A DNA stretch of 64,000 nt. Origin: Gemmatimonadota bacterium. GTDB taxonomy: Bacteria > Gemmatimonadota > Gemmatimonadetes > Longimicrobiales > Gaopeijiaceae. The stretch is taken from contig JAJDXG010000018.1 of the NCBI GenBank assembly GCA_022823365.1, positions 1 to 64,000 on the forward strand, given 5' to 3'. The notes under the pieces were generated by a model, which saw nothing but the letters and a program-made list of their open reading frames with translations, was not told the DNA's origin and ran no database searches. Made by a program: the position numbers and the translations under genes. Shown here one piece after another: positions 24,480 to 34,720 of this stretch; the stretch's first letter is position 1; the number at the start of each line of letters is the position of its first letter.

Positions 24480-26038
24480 GCGAGCCCGGCCCTCCTCGGC
24501 TACCGCAGCCGGCCCGCGCAACGCTGGACGAGTTTGCCGGGAGCTTCCCGTGGCGGCTGAGCGTGCGCGATCCGGTCTCCGGTCGCCGCATGTATCCGAA
24601 GGAATCCGGGACCGACCTGCCGGCCAGCGAGCAGGACGAGGCCCTGACGCGGCGACTGAGCACCCGCGAGGGCCATAGCCTGGAGCTTGAGATCCGTCCC
24701 GCGGATCCGACCCTGGGGCCGGCCGCCGATCTCGTCTGCTCGCAGCTGATCCGGGTCCTGGATTCGGAACAGGAAATCAGCTTCCTCAGCGGCGAGTTGT
24801 CCGCGCGCTACGAGGAAATCAACCTGCTTTACTCGATCAGCGAGATCCTGGGTTCGATCCTGGAGCTGGGAGAGGCCGCACGCGTCATCCTCAACGAGGT
24901 ATGCGACGTTCTGGGAGCCCGCCGCGGGTCGCTGTGGGTCTACGATGCCGGGGACGGACTGCTGCACCAGGTCGCGGCCGAAGGAATCGCCGGACTGGAC
25001 GGGCCGCTCGATCCCGCGGGGGAGATGCTCACCGCGCGGGTGTTCCGGGAGCGGGAGGCGATCATCAGTACAGGCGGGGACGGCCGGCATCCAGCGACCG
25101 CCCCCAACCTGCGCTCCGAATCGGCCCTCCTGGTGCCCATCCAGTACGCGCCGCAGGCGGGGCAGGCGCGCACGGTCGGTGTCATCAACCTTTTCGGGCG
25201 CAGGGGAAGCGGCACCTTCTCGGCCGGGGACCGCAAGCTGCTGACCGCCATCGCCAGCCAGATCGGCGCGGCACTCGAGAATCATAGACTGTTCCGCGAG
25301 AGCCGGGCGCGGGACCGGATGGCGCACGAGATGGAGCTGGCCCACAACCTTCAGATGCGGCTGCTTCAGCCGATCGATCAGCTGGGGCTGAGCCAGGTCG
25401 CTGCGAGGGTGGAGCCGGCGGAGCAGGTGGGGGGTGACTTCTACCACTTCATCAAGCTCTCCGGGGGCCGGCTCGGCGTCATGATCGGCGACGTGTCCAG
25501 TCACGGCTTCCCCGCGGCCCTCATCATGGCGCTGGCTCTTTCCGCCGCGTCCATCTTCGCGGGCGAAAGGGAGAGTCCGGCCGAGGTGCTCCGCCACGTG
25601 GACGACGCGCTGCGCGACGAGCTCGAAAACACCGAGATGTACCTCACCCTTTTCTGCGGCGTGCTGGACCCGGCGGCGGGCGAACTGGTGTACTCCAATG
25701 CGGGCCACCCTCACGCGTTCGTCTTCCGGTCGGGCGAAGACGAGCGGCGGCTGACCGCTACGGACCCACCGGTCGGGATCGCCGGGCCCGGTTCGTATTC
25801 CGAAGCCAGCGTGCCCTGGGTCGCGGGAGAGGATCTGCTGTTTCTGTTTACCGACGGCCTCTCGGACTCGCTGGCCACCAGCGGTTCGCGCAGCGGGGAG
25901 GAGGCGGTGCTTGCGGAGACGCGGCAGCAGATCGACCGGGGTCCGGGCGCCATCGTCGAGTCGCTCTTCCGCCTTGCCGCCGAACCGACGCGCGCGATAC
26001 CCGCCGACGACCGCACCGCCCTGGCCCTGAGGCTCTGA
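24476..26038 (+). CDS. GAF-domain PP2C (SpoIIE/RsbU-type) phosphatase
   Basis: A 520-residue serine phosphatase that would dephosphorylate the STAS protein. Residues about 1-110 are unassigned. A GAF-like sensor domain covers about 120-270 (ILNEVCDVLGARRGSLWVYD...GVINLFGR). The PPM domain follows, with QVGGDFYHF (Asp321), IGDVSSHGFPAAL, LFLFTDGLSDS and the final DDRTALAL, all metal-binding elements. The frame is open well upstream, but the ATG at 24476 overlaps the kinase stop and has no competitor inside its own coding region. The GAF ligand is unknown. No transmembrane segment is seen, so it should be cytosolic. Confidence 0.9.
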   Translation: MSEPGPPRLPQPARATLDEFAGSFPWRLSVRDPVSGRRMYPKESGTDLPASEQDEALTRRLSTREGHSLELEIRPADPTLGPAADLVCSQLIRVLDSEQEISFLSGELSARYEEINLLYSISEILGSILELGEAARVILNEVCDVLGARRGSLWVYDAGDGLLHQVAAEGIAGLDGPLDPAGEMLTARVFREREAIISTGGDGRHPATAPNLRSESALLVPIQYAPQAGQARTVGVINLFGRRGSGTFSAGDRKLLTAIASQIGAALENHRLFRESRARDRMAHEMELAHNLQMRLLQPIDQLGLSQVAARVEPAEQVGGDFYHFIKLSGGRLGVMIGDVSSHGFPAALIMALALSAASIFAGERESPAEVLRHVDDALRDELENTEMYLTLFCGVLDPAAGELVYSNAGHPHAFVFRSGEDERRLTATDPPVGIAGPGSYSEASVPWVAGEDLLFLFTDGLSDSLATSGSRSGEEAVLAETRQQIDRGPGAIVESLFRLAAEPTRAIPADDRTALALRL

Positions 26039-26041
26039 GAC

Positions 26042-26839
26042 GTGCGGCCGAAGCGTTCCCTCGGCCAGAACTTCCTGGTGGACCCCAACCTTCAGCGGGC
26101 CATCGTCAGGGCGCTCGACGTGCAGGGGACCGACGAGGTGCTGGAGATCGGACCCGGAACCGGCGCGCTCACCCGCCATCTCGTGGACCTGCCGCGCCGC
26201 CTCGTGCTCGTGGAGCTCGACCGCGAGCTGGCCGGCCGCCTCGCGGAGGAACTGGATGGGTGCCCGCACGTGACCGTCGTTCAGGGAGACATCCTCGACA
26301 CCGACATCGCGGCGCTGGCCGAGGATATCTCCACGCTCAAGGTGATCGGCAACATTCCCTACAACCGCACTTCACCGATCGTCTTTCGGCTTCTCGAACG
26401 GCCGCGGCCGGCCGAGATCGTCGTCATGGTGCAGAAGGAAGTCGGCGAGCGCATGCTGGCGGCTCCGGGCTCCCGGACCTACGGGGCGCTGTCGGTGGGG
26501 GTCCGGGTGGTGGCGCGCGTGGAGCGCGTCCTGCGCGTGCGGCGGACGGCGTTTCGCCCCGTCCCACGGGTCGACTCCGTGGTGGTGCGCATTCGGCCCT
26601 TTCACCCACCCCGGATCACCGCCGCGCGGGAGAAGGCCGTCCGCGTCCTCACCCGTGCGGCCTTTCAGCGCCGCCGCAAGCAGTTTCAGCGAATTCTCCG
26701 CGACGATCCGGCCTATTGCCTGAGCCGCGGGAGGGTGGCGGAGGTGGAGACGCGCAGCGGGCTGGACCTGACGCGACGCCCCGAGACCTTCGCCCCCGAA
26801 GACTTCGTCCGCCTGGCGAAGACGTTGGAGCGGACATGA
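26042..26839 (+). CDS. rsmA: 16S rRNA dimethyladenosine transferase
   Basis: Dimethylates A1518 and A1519 of 16S rRNA late in 30S assembly (KsgA). 265 residues. The N-terminus is the family RPKRSLGQNFLVDPN. The SAM motifs LEIGPGTGALT and VELDRELA are followed by VVQGDILD and the catalytic NIPYNRTSP, where NLPYxxS/T is usual. The C-terminal helical domain has FQRRRKQFQRIL. The GTG start is 3 bp after the phosphatase stop. The ATGA at its 3' end overlaps the next gene. Confidence 0.95.
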   Translation: MRPKRSLGQNFLVDPNLQRAIVRALDVQGTDEVLEIGPGTGALTRHLVDLPRRLVLVELDRELAGRLAEELDGCPHVTVVQGDILDTDIAALAEDISTLKVIGNIPYNRTSPIVFRLLERPRPAEIVVMVQKEVGERMLAAPGSRTYGALSVGVRVVARVERVLRVRRTAFRPVPRVDSVVVRIRPFHPPRITAAREKAVRVLTRAAFQRRRKQFQRILRDDPAYCLSRGRVAEVETRSGLDLTRRPETFAPEDFVRLAKTLERT

Positions 26840-27654
26840 GCGGGGCCCGGGACTCATGGGTCGAGACGATCGCAGGGCTGCTCGGCGACGGTCCCCTTCA
26901 CCCTGACGAGCTCGCCCGGCGGGCGAACCGGCTGCGCGCGTTCGGCCAGGAATCGCCCGCGCTGATCGCGTCGCTGCTGGGGCCCGATCCCAGGTTTCGC
27001 CTCGATCCGGAGGGCCGCTGGCGGTTGACCCCGGGCCTGACCGGGGTACGTTCGTCGCTCGGCTTTCTGGACTACGCCGTGGTGGATGTGGAGACGACCG
27101 GAGGCGCCTACGAGGACGGCCACCGCATCATCGAGCTGGCCATCGTTGAACTGCGCGAAGGCGTCGTGACCCGGGAGTTCCAGAGCCTGGTCAACCCGCA
27201 GCGAGGCATCGGCGCTTCGGTAACCCGCCTGACCGGCATCAGCGCAACCAGGGTGGCTGCGGCGCCCCGGTTCCGCGACATTGCCGGCGAGATCCGGAGC
27301 CGGCTCGAGCACCGCGTCTTCGCAGCCCACAACGCCGAGCACGACTGGGCTTTCGTCGGTGGGCAGCTGCGCGAGACGCTCGGGAACGCTCCGCGCGTGC
27401 AGAGGCTCTGTACCGAGCAACTGTCGCGCCGGCTGCTGGCATCCCAGCGGCGCCATCATCTCGACGCCCTGTGCGGCCGCTTCGGCATCGAGGTGCACGG
27501 GCGTCACCGCGCCCTGGGCGACGCGCGCGCCGCGGCCGGGATCCTGAAACATCTTCTGGAGGAAATGGAGCGGAAGGGGGTCCGCGACCTTCGGGCGCTC
27601 CACGAACTCCTCGTCGGTCCGGAAGGACGTGACCCGGTCGACGGATTGATCTAG
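26836..27654 (+). CDS. DEDDh 3'-5' exonuclease (PolIII-epsilon-like)
   Basis: A 272-residue protein. An N-terminal region of about 75 residues looks like a winged-helix (DGPLHPDELARRANRLRAFGQ, then DPRFRLDPEGRWRLTPGL). The exonuclease domain then runs in canonical order: VVDVETTGG, the HRIIELAIVEL strand, FAAHNAEHDWAF and HRALGDARAA, supplying the DEDD and His catalytic residues. It is distinct from dnaQ in having the N-terminal module. Similar domains occur in UvrC-like and proofreading proteins. The ATG overlaps the rsmA stop. Confidence 0.85.
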   Translation: MSGARDSWVETIAGLLGDGPLHPDELARRANRLRAFGQESPALIASLLGPDPRFRLDPEGRWRLTPGLTGVRSSLGFLDYAVVDVETTGGAYEDGHRIIELAIVELREGVVTREFQSLVNPQRGIGASVTRLTGISATRVAAAPRFRDIAGEIRSRLEHRVFAAHNAEHDWAFVGGQLRETLGNAPRVQRLCTEQLSRRLLASQRRHHLDALCGRFGIEVHGRHRALGDARAAAGILKHLLEEMERKGVRDLRALHELLVGPEGRDPVDGLI

Positions 27655-27664
27655 ATTTTCGTAC

Positions 27665-28876
27665 ATGAAAGACGAATCCCGCATCCCCGTCATCCTTGGA
27701 TCCGCCCGCACCCCCATCGGCCGTTTTCTGGGCGGTCTCTCCCCGCTGCCCGGACCCGCGCTCGGAGCCGTCGCCGTGCGCGCGGCGGTGGAACGCTCCG
27801 ACGTCGATCCGTCCGCCATCGACGAGGTGGTCATGGGCAACGTGGTTTCGGCCGGAGAGGGGCAGGCGCCCGCCCGCCAGGCCGCGGTGAACGCCGGCCT
27901 GCCCGCGACCATCCCCTCCGTCACCGTGAACAAGGTGTGCGGCTCCGGACTGAAGGCGGTGATGCTGGCGGCCCAGGCAATTCGGGCGGGAGACGCGCGC
28001 GCCGTTGTGGCGGGCGGCTTCGAGTCGATGTCCAATGTGCCCTACTATCTGCGCGGGCACCGCGGGGGCGTGAAGTTCGGAGACCAGGAGGTCAGCGACG
28101 GCCTCATTCACGACGGTCTCTGGTGTTCCTTCGAGGGCCGCCACATGGGCGGTCATGCGGAATACACGGCGACGCGGGCAGGCATCACGCGGGAAAGGGC
28201 CGACGAGTTCGCGCTGGCGTCGCACCGCAAGGCGGTGGACGCCATCGACGCAGGACGGTTTCGGCGCGAGATCGTGCCGGTGGAGGTGCCGGCCCGCCGG
28301 GGCGCGACCGTGGTCGATACCGACGAAGGACCCCGGCGCCACACTTCACTGGAGGCGCTTGCCCGGCTGCGTCCCGCCTTCGGCCGCGACGCTCCGGACG
28401 ACGTCGATGAGCTGGTGGTCACCGCCGGAAACGCGCCGGGGTTGAACGATGGCGGTGCCGCCCTGGTGGTCGCATCCATGGAATTCGCCCGGGCGCACGG
28501 CCTGCCGGTGGCCGCCCGCGTCACCGCCTACGCTTCGGCGGGCACGGAACCGCGCGACCTTTTCTTCGCACCCATCTTCGCCGTGCGCAAGGTGATGGAA
28601 GCGGAGGGCAAGGCGGCGGACGGCTACGATCTCGTGGAGATCAACGAGGCCTTTGCGGTTCAGGCGCTCGCGGACATCGACGCCCTTGGCCTGAACGCGG
28701 ACCGGGTCAACGTGAACGGCGGCGCCGTCGCGCTGGGCCACCCCATCGGCGCTTCGGGGGCCCGCATCCTGGTCACGCTCGTGCATGCGATGGAGGACCG
28801 GGACGCCGCGACCGGCCTCGCCACCCTCTGCCTCGGGGGCGGCAACGCGGTCGCGCTCGGGGTGGAGCGAGCGTGA
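27665..28876 (+). CDS. Acetyl-CoA C-acyltransferase (thiolase)
   Basis: A 403-residue thiolase that either condenses two acetyl-CoA or cleaves 3-ketoacyl-CoA. The nucleophilic Cys is in [11 protein letters not shown] near residue 92. The active-site His is in [11 protein letters not shown], and the second Cys is in [12 protein letters not shown], where CxGGGxG is normal. The NEAF motif occurs in [11 protein letters not shown]. The downstream dehydrogenases suggest beta-oxidation or acetoacetyl-CoA metabolism rather than mevalonate synthesis. The ATG at 27665 is 10 bp after the preceding stop. Confidence 0.93.
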   Translation: MKDESRIPVILGSARTPIGRFLGGLSPLPGPALGAVAVRAAVERSDVDPSAIDEVVMGNVVSAGEGQAPARQAAVNAGLPATIPSVTVNKVCGSGLKAVMLAAQAIRAGDARAVVAGGFESMSNVPYYLRGHRGGVKFGDQEVSDGLIHDGLWCSFEGRHMGGHAEYTATRAGITRERADEFALASHRKAVDAIDAGRFRREIVPVEVPARRGATVVDTDEGPRRHTSLEALARLRPAFGRDAPDDVDELVVTAGNAPGLNDGGAALVVASMEFARAHGLPVAARVTAYASAGTEPRDLFFAPIFAVRKVMEAEGKAADGYDLVEINEAFAVQALADIDALGLNADRVNVNGGAVALGHPIGASGARILVTLVHAMEDRDAATGLATLCLGGGNAVALGVERA

Positions 28877-28986
28877 CCGCGCGAGCACCGGGTGCGGGAG
28901 GGTCGGCTCGCCCATCCTCCGATCCGCGAGGACCCGGGAGGCGGCACGAAACCTGCTGACATGGCACAAACACGGGGAGGGTCAGG

Positions 28987-29574
28987 ATGCGGACTGCAGA
29001 GTTGAGCCAGGGACAGCGAATTCTGGTACGCATGGCGTCGCTCGCCAGCGGTCGGCGGACGCTGACCGCGGGGCTCTTCGTCCTGCTCACCACCGCGGGC
29101 GCCTACGTGGCGGTGCCGGTGCCCTGGACGCCGGTCCCGATGACGCTGCAGCCGCTCTTCGTGCTCCTGTCGGGCCTCGTGCTGGGGCCATCGGCGGGAG
29201 CCGCAAGCATGGCCGCCTACGTCCTGCTCGGCGTGGGCGGCGCACCGGTGTTCGCCGCGATCCCGGCCGGGCCGGCGGCCCTCGTCGGCCCCACGGGCGG
29301 CTTCATCCTCGCCTTTCCCCTGGCTTCCGGCCTCTGCGGATGGCTGGCCGGCCCCCGGGACGCGGGCGCCCCGCGCATCCTTTTGGCACTGGTCGCCGGA
29401 CTTCTGGTGATCTACTTGGCGGGCGCTGCTCAGCTGGCCCTGCTCACCGGCGCTGCTCCCACGGCGGTATTCCGCAACGCCGTGCTGCCCTTCGCGCTCG
29501 GCGACTCGATCGAACTGCTGCTGGCCATGGCGATCGCACTCCGGCTGAGGTCCCGGGCCCGCGACGATCGCTGA
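28987..29574 (+). CDS. bioY: Biotin transporter BioY
   Basis: Substrate-binding membrane subunit of a biotin ECF transporter, able to work alone or with an energising module. 195 residues with about six hydrophobic segments. The family blocks [50 protein letters not shown] and [20 protein letters not shown] are clear. No bioM/bioN genes or biotin biosynthesis genes are adjacent, so energising subunits would be elsewhere. The upstream 110 bp contain a GGGGAGG ribosome site but no recognisable BirA operator. Biotin-dependent acyl-CoA carboxylases would fit the neighbourhood. Confidence 0.92.
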   Translation: MRTAELSQGQRILVRMASLASGRRTLTAGLFVLLTTAGAYVAVPVPWTPVPMTLQPLFVLLSGLVLGPSAGAASMAAYVLLGVGGAPVFAAIPAGPAALVGPTGGFILAFPLASGLCGWLAGPRDAGAPRILLALVAGLLVIYLAGAAQLALLTGAAPTAVFRNAVLPFALGDSIELLLAMAIALRLRSRARDDR

Positions 29575-29590
29575 CTCCCGGAGCATCCTG

Positions 29591-30457
29591 ATGGCGGAAA
29601 CGAAGCCCATGCGACGCATTGCCGTGATCGGGTCCGGGACGATGGGAAACGGCATCGCCCACGTCGCAGCTCTTTCCGGGCTCGAAGTGGTCCTCTACGA
29701 CATCGCGGAGGAAGCGCTCGCGCGGGGCACGGCGAACATCGCGCGCAACATGGACCGCCAACTCCGGTCGGGTCGGCTCGCGGCGGACGAGAAGGCCGCC
29801 GCGCTTGCCCGCATCCAGGCGACCGACGACCTCGCCCGGGCCGTTTCCCGCGTGGAACTTGCCGTTGAGGCGGCTCCCGAGGACCCCTCGCTCAAGTATC
29901 GCCTCTTCGCCGAGCTGGACCGGCTCGCCCCACCCGGCGCGGTCCTGGCGTCCAACACGTCATCGATCTCCATTACGACCATGGGCGCCCGCACGGCCCG
30001 CCCCGACCGCGTCATCGGCATGCACTTCATGAACCCCGTGCCGCTCATGCGCCTTGTGGAGGTGGTGCGCGGGCTCCGGACCAGCGGCGAGACCGTGCGG
30101 GCGGTGGTGGAACTGGCGACCCGCCTGGGCAAGACTCCGGTGGAGGTGAACGACTTCCCGGGCTTCGTCTCCAACCGCATCCTCATGCCGATGATCAACG
30201 AGGCGATCTTCGCCCTGACGGAGGGCGTCGCCGAGGCGGAGGCGATCGACGCGGTCATGCGAATGGGGATGAATCATCCCATGGGACCGCTTGCGCTGGC
30301 CGACCTGATCGGGCTCGACACCTGTCTCGGCATCCTGGAAGTGCTTCACCGGGAGCTGGGCGACGACCGCTACCGTCCCGCCCCGCTGCTTCGCAAGTAC
30401 GTGGCGGCCGGCTGGCTGGGGCGCAAGAGCGGGCGCGGATTCCATTCCCATGAGTAG
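29591..30457 (+). CDS. 3-hydroxyacyl-CoA (3-hydroxybutyryl-CoA) dehydrogenase
   Basis: A 288-residue NAD-dependent dehydrogenase interconverting 3-hydroxyacyl-CoA and 3-ketoacyl-CoA. The N-terminal Rossmann loop is [19 protein letters not shown], with Asp of YDIAEE expected to set NAD preference. The catalytic segment is SNTSSISIT followed by [17 protein letters not shown], with the catalytic His in GMHFMNP. The C-terminal domain has [19 protein letters not shown] and [17 protein letters not shown]. It acts between acyl-CoA dehydrogenase and thiolase. ATG 29591 or 29609 could be the start. Confidence 0.94.
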   Translation: MAETKPMRRIAVIGSGTMGNGIAHVAALSGLEVVLYDIAEEALARGTANIARNMDRQLRSGRLAADEKAAALARIQATDDLARAVSRVELAVEAAPEDPSLKYRLFAELDRLAPPGAVLASNTSSISITTMGARTARPDRVIGMHFMNPVPLMRLVEVVRGLRTSGETVRAVVELATRLGKTPVEVNDFPGFVSNRILMPMINEAIFALTEGVAEAEAIDAVMRMGMNHPMGPLALADLIGLDTCLGILEVLHRELGDDRYRPAPLLRKYVAAGWLGRKSGRGFHSHE

Positions 30458-30553
30458 CGCTTCCGCCCCGGGAAGGCCGGCCGGTGCCGGGGCTTCGGCC
30501 AGTTCCGCTTGTAGGGACGGGCTCCGGGACGCCTCCGCCACGCACGGTGTCCC

Positions 30554-31738
30554 ATGACCCCGGAGGAGCGATCCATCCGGGAGATGACCCGGGAGTTCGC
30601 GGACGGCGAAATCCGACCGCGCTCCGCGGGCTGGGACGAGCACCGCCGCCTGGACGAGGATGTCCTCGGGATGCTCGCCGAATTCGGCTTCCTGGGGATG
30701 GGCATTCCGGAAGCGTTCGGCGGCCTCGGGCTCGACCTGTCCACCTGCCTGGCGGCGACGGAGGAACTCGCCCGTGCCGACGGCAGCCTGGCGCTGTCCG
30801 TGTCGCTGCAGAACGGACCGGTCACGAGCCTCCTGCTCGCGCATGCGTCGGAGGATCTGCAAACAGAGTTTCTTCCCGGCATCGCGTCCGGGGAGCGCCT
30901 GGTCGCGTTCGCCCTGGGGGAACTCGGGGCGGCGGGCGCCGAAGACGCCGGGGATGCCATCGCCACCCCGGCCGGCGACGGCTGGCGGCTCGACGGGCGC
31001 AAGCACTGGGTGGTGGACGGCAACAGAGCCGGAGCGGCCATGGTCTTCGCTCGCCCGGCCGCGCAGGGCGGCACGGGCGGCGCCGGCGTGTTCCTGGTGA
31101 ATACCTCCGCACCCGGATATCGCGTTGTACGCCGCCGCGAGACCCTTGGCCTGTGCGCGGCCGAGATCGTCGACGTCGAGCTCGACGGCGTGGCGGTGTC
31201 CGCGCACCGGGTGATCGGGAGCCCGCGGCTCGGCGACGAGTATGCGGCTCAGGCGCTGCCCCTGTCCCGCTTGGGCGGCGCGGTGGTGGCCCTGGGCATC
31301 GCGCAGGCCGCGTTCGAGCACGCCGCCCGCTACTCGCGCGAGCGCGAACAGTTCGGGCGCGCGCTCACGGCGTTCGGAGCCATCCGGCACAAGCTCGCCG
31401 GCATGGCGACCCGTATTGCGGCGGCGCGCGCCCTGGTGCGGGAGACGGCCGTCGCCCTCGAGGCATCGGGCGCGGAGGGAGGTGTCGGCCTGGCCTCCTG
31501 GACGGACCGCCCCGGCCTGACGGCGACCCCGGACATGGCGAGATGGGCGGCGAGCCACGCGGCGGTCTCGGTTGCCCGGGAAGCGGTTCAGATTTTCGGC
31601 GGGTATGGGTACATGCGCGACTATCCCGTCGAGAAGCTGATGCGCGACGCCAGCGGCACGGGCATCTGCGAGGCCACCGGCGAAGTGCTGCGCATCATCG
31701 CGGCGCGCGGGTTCGAGGCCACCGTCGCAACCGGATGA
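30554..31738 (+). CDS. Acyl-CoA dehydrogenase
   Basis: A 394-residue FAD flavoenzyme that introduces the alpha-beta double bond into acyl-CoA and passes electrons to ETF. Family blocks include IREMTREFADGEIRP, GFLGMGIPEAFGGLGLDL, ALGELGAAGAED, YSREREQFGRALTAFGAI and FGGYGYMRDYPVEKLMRDA. The C-terminal ICEATGEVLRI matches the YEGTSEI element, so the likely catalytic Glu is kept. The middle AFALGELGAAG segment departs from the usual CxTEPxxGSD, so the substrate range is hard to guess. The start has no strong ribosome site. Confidence 0.88.
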   Translation: MTPEERSIREMTREFADGEIRPRSAGWDEHRRLDEDVLGMLAEFGFLGMGIPEAFGGLGLDLSTCLAATEELARADGSLALSVSLQNGPVTSLLLAHASEDLQTEFLPGIASGERLVAFALGELGAAGAEDAGDAIATPAGDGWRLDGRKHWVVDGNRAGAAMVFARPAAQGGTGGAGVFLVNTSAPGYRVVRRRETLGLCAAEIVDVELDGVAVSAHRVIGSPRLGDEYAAQALPLSRLGGAVVALGIAQAAFEHAARYSREREQFGRALTAFGAIRHKLAGMATRIAAARALVRETAVALEASGAEGGVGLASWTDRPGLTATPDMARWAASHAAVSVAREAVQIFGGYGYMRDYPVEKLMRDASGTGICEATGEVLRIIAARGFEATVATG

Positions 31739-31795
31739 GCGGCCCCACGCCGGCACTGGCGCGGGTTGGCGCGCAAAACAGAAAAGGAATTGAGC

Positions 31796-32887
31796 ATGCA
31801 TATATTCGAGGAGATGGCGGCCTTCCGCCACGATCAACTGGTCTTCTGGTCGGAGCCCGCGGAGGGCTATCGAGGCATCATCGCCATCCACGACACGACG
31901 CTGGGCCCGGCGCTGGGCGGCACCCGCCTTTGGGGGTACGCGAGCGAGGCGGACGCCCTGACCGACGCCCTTCGCCTCGCGCGCGGCATGACCTACAAGG
32001 CGGCCATCGCGGGCCTGAAACTCGGAGGGGGCAAGTCCGTCATCCTGGCGGATGAACGCCCGCGCGACCGGGAGCGGCTGTTCCGGGCCCACGGCCGCGC
32101 CGTGGAGTCTCTGGGCGGGCGCTACATCACTGCGGAGGACGTCGGCACCTCCGTGGACGACATGGAGTTCGTGCGCGCGGAAACCCGATGGGTGGCCGGA
32201 GTGCGCGGAGGTTCCGGGGATCCCTCTCCCGCCACGGCCCACGGCGTCTATCAGGGCATCAGGGCGTGCGCGCAGCAGCGCTACGGCGATCCCTGCCTGG
32301 AGGGCAGGCACGTTACCGTCCAGGGCGTGGGACACGTCGGGTATCAACTGTGCGCAGAGCTCGCGGCCGAAGGCGCCAGGCTCACGGTCGCCGACATCAA
32401 CGCCGCCAGCGTTGAGCGCGCGGTTCACGAGTTCGGCGCCACCGCCGTCGCCCCGGAGGCGATCTACGACGTGCCGGCCGACATCTTCGCCCCATGCGCA
32501 CTGGGTGGGGTGATCAACGACCGGACGGTCGCACGCCTGCGCGTGGACATCGTGGCGGGCTCGGCCAATAATCAGTTGGCTGAGCCGAGGCATGGCAACG
32601 CCCTTCAGAGGAGGGGCATCCTGTTCGCTCCCGACTACGTGATCAACGCCGGAGGGCTCATCAACGTGTACGGCGAGCTGCACGGCTGGTCCGCTGAGCG
32701 CACCAGAAGGAAAGCCGCCGGGATCTACGACGTCGTGCTGAACGTCTTCCAGCGCGCCCGCGAGGATGGCATCACGGCCGCCGAGGCCTCCAACCGCGTC
32801 GCCCTGCAGATACTGACGGATGCCCGCCGCCCCGGCAGCGCCCAACACGGCTCCCGTGCCCGGCGGGCGGTTTCCATGAGCACCTGA
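31796..32887 (+). CDS. Leucine/valine/phenylalanine dehydrogenase
   Basis: A 363-residue NAD-dependent amino-acid dehydrogenase that deaminates branched-chain (or aromatic) amino acids to 2-oxo acids and ammonia. The catalytic core [34 protein letters not shown] (with two Lys) and [13 protein letters not shown] is characteristic of Leu/Phe/Val dehydrogenases. The NAD loop is [15 protein letters not shown] near the C-terminus appears as [13 protein letters not shown]. The ATG at 31796 follows an AAAAGGA ribosome site; an in-frame upstream start at 31766 is less likely. It would feed 2-oxo acids to acyl-CoA catabolism by the preceding genes. Confidence 0.9.
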   Translation: MHIFEEMAAFRHDQLVFWSEPAEGYRGIIAIHDTTLGPALGGTRLWGYASEADALTDALRLARGMTYKAAIAGLKLGGGKSVILADERPRDRERLFRAHGRAVESLGGRYITAEDVGTSVDDMEFVRAETRWVAGVRGGSGDPSPATAHGVYQGIRACAQQRYGDPCLEGRHVTVQGVGHVGYQLCAELAAEGARLTVADINAASVERAVHEFGATAVAPEAIYDVPADIFAPCALGGVINDRTVARLRVDIVAGSANNQLAEPRHGNALQRRGILFAPDYVINAGGLINVYGELHGWSAERTRRKAAGIYDVVLNVFQRAREDGITAAEASNRVALQILTDARRPGSAQHGSRARRAVSMST

Positions 32888-32900
32888 CCCGAGCGAGACA

Positions 32901-34160
32901 GTGTCCACCGATCACCTGCGTCGTTTCGACCCCGAGATACATCAGGCCATCCACGCCGAAGAGGCGCGCCAGCGCGATCAGCTGGAGATGATCGCCAGCG
33001 AGAACTTCGCGTCGCGGGCGGTCCTGGAGGCGACGGGTTCGGCGCTCACCAACAAGTACGCGGAAGGACTCCCGGGACGTCGCTACTATGGCGGCTGCGA
33101 GCACGTCGACGTGGTCGAGGGCCTGGCCCGGGCACGCGCCTGCACGCTCTTCGGAGCCGACCATGCGAACGTTCAGCCTCATTCCGGGGCACAGGCGAAC
33201 CTGGCGGCCTTTCTCGCCTTCCTCCAGCCGGGAGACCGTTTTCTGGGCATGCAGCTCAGCCACGGCGGCCACCTGACACACGGATCCCCGGTCAACGTGA
33301 GCGGAAAGTGGTTTCGGGTATCGTCCTACGGCGTGCGCGAGTCGGATGGGCTCATCGACTATGACATCGTGCGCGAGCAGGCGCGCTCCGAGCGCCCCCG
33401 CCTGATCGTCGCGGGCGCCAGCGCCTATCCGCGCACGCTCGATTTCGCCGCGTTCGGGGAAATCGCGCGCGAAGTGGACGCGCTCCTCATGGTCGACATG
33501 GCCCACATCGCGGGGCTCGTCGCCACCGGCGTACATCCCAGTCCGATTCCGCACGCTCACGTGGTGACCACGACCACCCACAAGACGCTGCGAGGACCCC
33601 GCGGCGGTCTCATTCTGGCGCCCGCCGAACACGCGCGCGCCGTCGACCGGGCAGTGTTTCCAGGCTCCCAGGGGGGCCCGATGATGCACGTGATCGCCGC
33701 CAAGGCGGTCGCGTTCCGGGAGGCGCTGGCGCCGGAATTCCCGCTCTATACGCGGCAGGTGGTGGCAAACGCGCGAGCCCTGGGGGCCGAGCTCATGGAA
33801 CACGGGTTCCGCCTGGTGAGCGGCGGCACCGACACCCACCTGATCCTGGTCGACTTCGGACAGGACGGCCTCTCGGGAGCGCAGGCCGAGGCGGCGCTTG
33901 CGCGCGTGGGCATCACCGTCAACAAGAACACGGTCCCCGGGGAGTACCGCTCGCCGCTGGTCACGTCCGGGATTCGGCTCGGGACGTCCGCGCTCACCAG
34001 CCGCGGCATGGGGATCGACGAGATGCGCCTCATTGCGGGCTGGATGGCCCGGGTTCTGCTTCGTCCCGAGGACGACGAGGTGCTTGGAGAGGTGCGTGGG
34101 CGAGTGCGCGAAATGAGCGCGTCCTTCCCGCTCCGGAAGGAGACCGTTCCGGTCGGCTGA
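32901..34160 (+). CDS. glyA: Serine hydroxymethyltransferase
   Basis: PLP enzyme interconverting serine and glycine with transfer of a one-carbon unit to tetrahydrofolate. 419 residues, standard length. Conserved blocks are [49 protein letters not shown] and [16 protein letters not shown]. The PLP Lys is in [17 protein letters not shown]-terminal elements [10 protein letters not shown] and [10 protein letters not shown]-like [17 protein letters not shown] are intact. The GTG at 32901 lies 13 bp after the preceding stop. Confidence 0.97.
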   Translation: MSTDHLRRFDPEIHQAIHAEEARQRDQLEMIASENFASRAVLEATGSALTNKYAEGLPGRRYYGGCEHVDVVEGLARARACTLFGADHANVQPHSGAQANLAAFLAFLQPGDRFLGMQLSHGGHLTHGSPVNVSGKWFRVSSYGVRESDGLIDYDIVREQARSERPRLIVAGASAYPRTLDFAAFGEIAREVDALLMVDMAHIAGLVATGVHPSPIPHAHVVTTTTHKTLRGPRGGLILAPAEHARAVDRAVFPGSQGGPMMHVIAAKAVAFREALAPEFPLYTRQVVANARALGAELMEHGFRLVSGGTDTHLILVDFGQDGLSGAQAEAALARVGITVNKNTVPGEYRSPLVTSGIRLGTSALTSRGMGIDEMRLIAGWMARVLLRPEDDEVLGEVRGRVREMSASFPLRKETVPVG

Positions 34161-34274
34161 CTTCGCCCGGGTTTGTGGGCAGGGCCGCAATATCATGTCC
34201 GGCAACGGGAAACGTCCTGTTACCCCGCATGGCCGGGGCTGGCGCGCTCCGTGGAATCGCTCCAGATTTCTCCC

Positions 34275-34652
34275 ATGAACGACCCGCAGATTGGCGACGA
34301 TGTCCTGGTACGGCTCGATGGACGCAACCCGCGTTTCCATGTCAAGGCGTACCTGTTTGTACTCTCCGCCCTGCAGTCGGTGTCGGAATCGCTCGAAAAG
34401 CGGCGCCATATCTCCGGCACGGAGCTCGCGCAGGGAGTAAGACGTCTCGCTCTCGAGCAATACGGCCCGATGGCGCGCACGGTTCTGGAACACTGGGGGG
34501 TCCACGCCACGGAAGACCTGGGTGAGATCGTCTTCGATCTGGTCGACTGCGGGATTCTCCTGAAACAGGAAGGGGATTCTCCCGAGGATTTCAGGGGCGT
34601 GTACGATTTCGAGGACGCTTTCGAGCACGATTATCCGTGGGGCAGGGCCTAG
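34275..34652 (+). CDS. Minf_1886-family conserved protein
   Basis: A 125-residue protein with the conserved core RHISGTELAQGVRRLALEQYG, PMARTVLEHWGVHATEDLGEIVF and DFRGVYDFEDAF. This matches my memory of the Minf_1886 family, which has no established function. It is acidic and has no signal peptide, so it is probably cytosolic. The frame is open from 34173, but the ATG at 34275 gives the family length. A small zinc-ribbon gene follows 68 bp later, a pairing that may be meaningful. Confidence 0.72.
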   Translation: MNDPQIGDDVLVRLDGRNPRFHVKAYLFVLSALQSVSESLEKRRHISGTELAQGVRRLALEQYGPMARTVLEHWGVHATEDLGEIVFDLVDCGILLKQEGDSPEDFRGVYDFEDAFEHDYPWGRA

Positions 34653-34680
34653 CCCTCGCTCCAGCCTGACCAACTCAACA

Positions 34681-34700
34681 GGTCTCGTCTCTTCGAGACC
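34681..34700 (+). promoter_or_regulatory. 5'-leader hairpin before the zinc-ribbon microprotein
   Basis: GGTCTCG (34681-34687) and CGAGACC (34694-34700) form a perfect 7-bp stem with loop TCTCTT. It ends 20 bp before the ATG at 34721 and 8-10 bp before the GAGGGGA ribosome site. It could be a leader structure or a terminator for the preceding gene, though no T-run follows. Confidence 0.4.
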
Positions 34701-34720
34701 ATCCGAGAGGGGACTGGACA

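Noticed and set aside
28877-28986. A BirA operator or biotin riboswitch before bioY
   Set aside because: The 110 bp have no palindrome resembling the TTGTAAACC-type BirA site and no structured riboswitch feature.
29960-32908. A 982-codon open frame on the minus strand
   Set aside because: Antisense to 3-hydroxyacyl-CoA dehydrogenase, acyl-CoA dehydrogenase and the leucine-dehydrogenase gene, all with recognised catalytic motifs. No motif appears in the minus translation.
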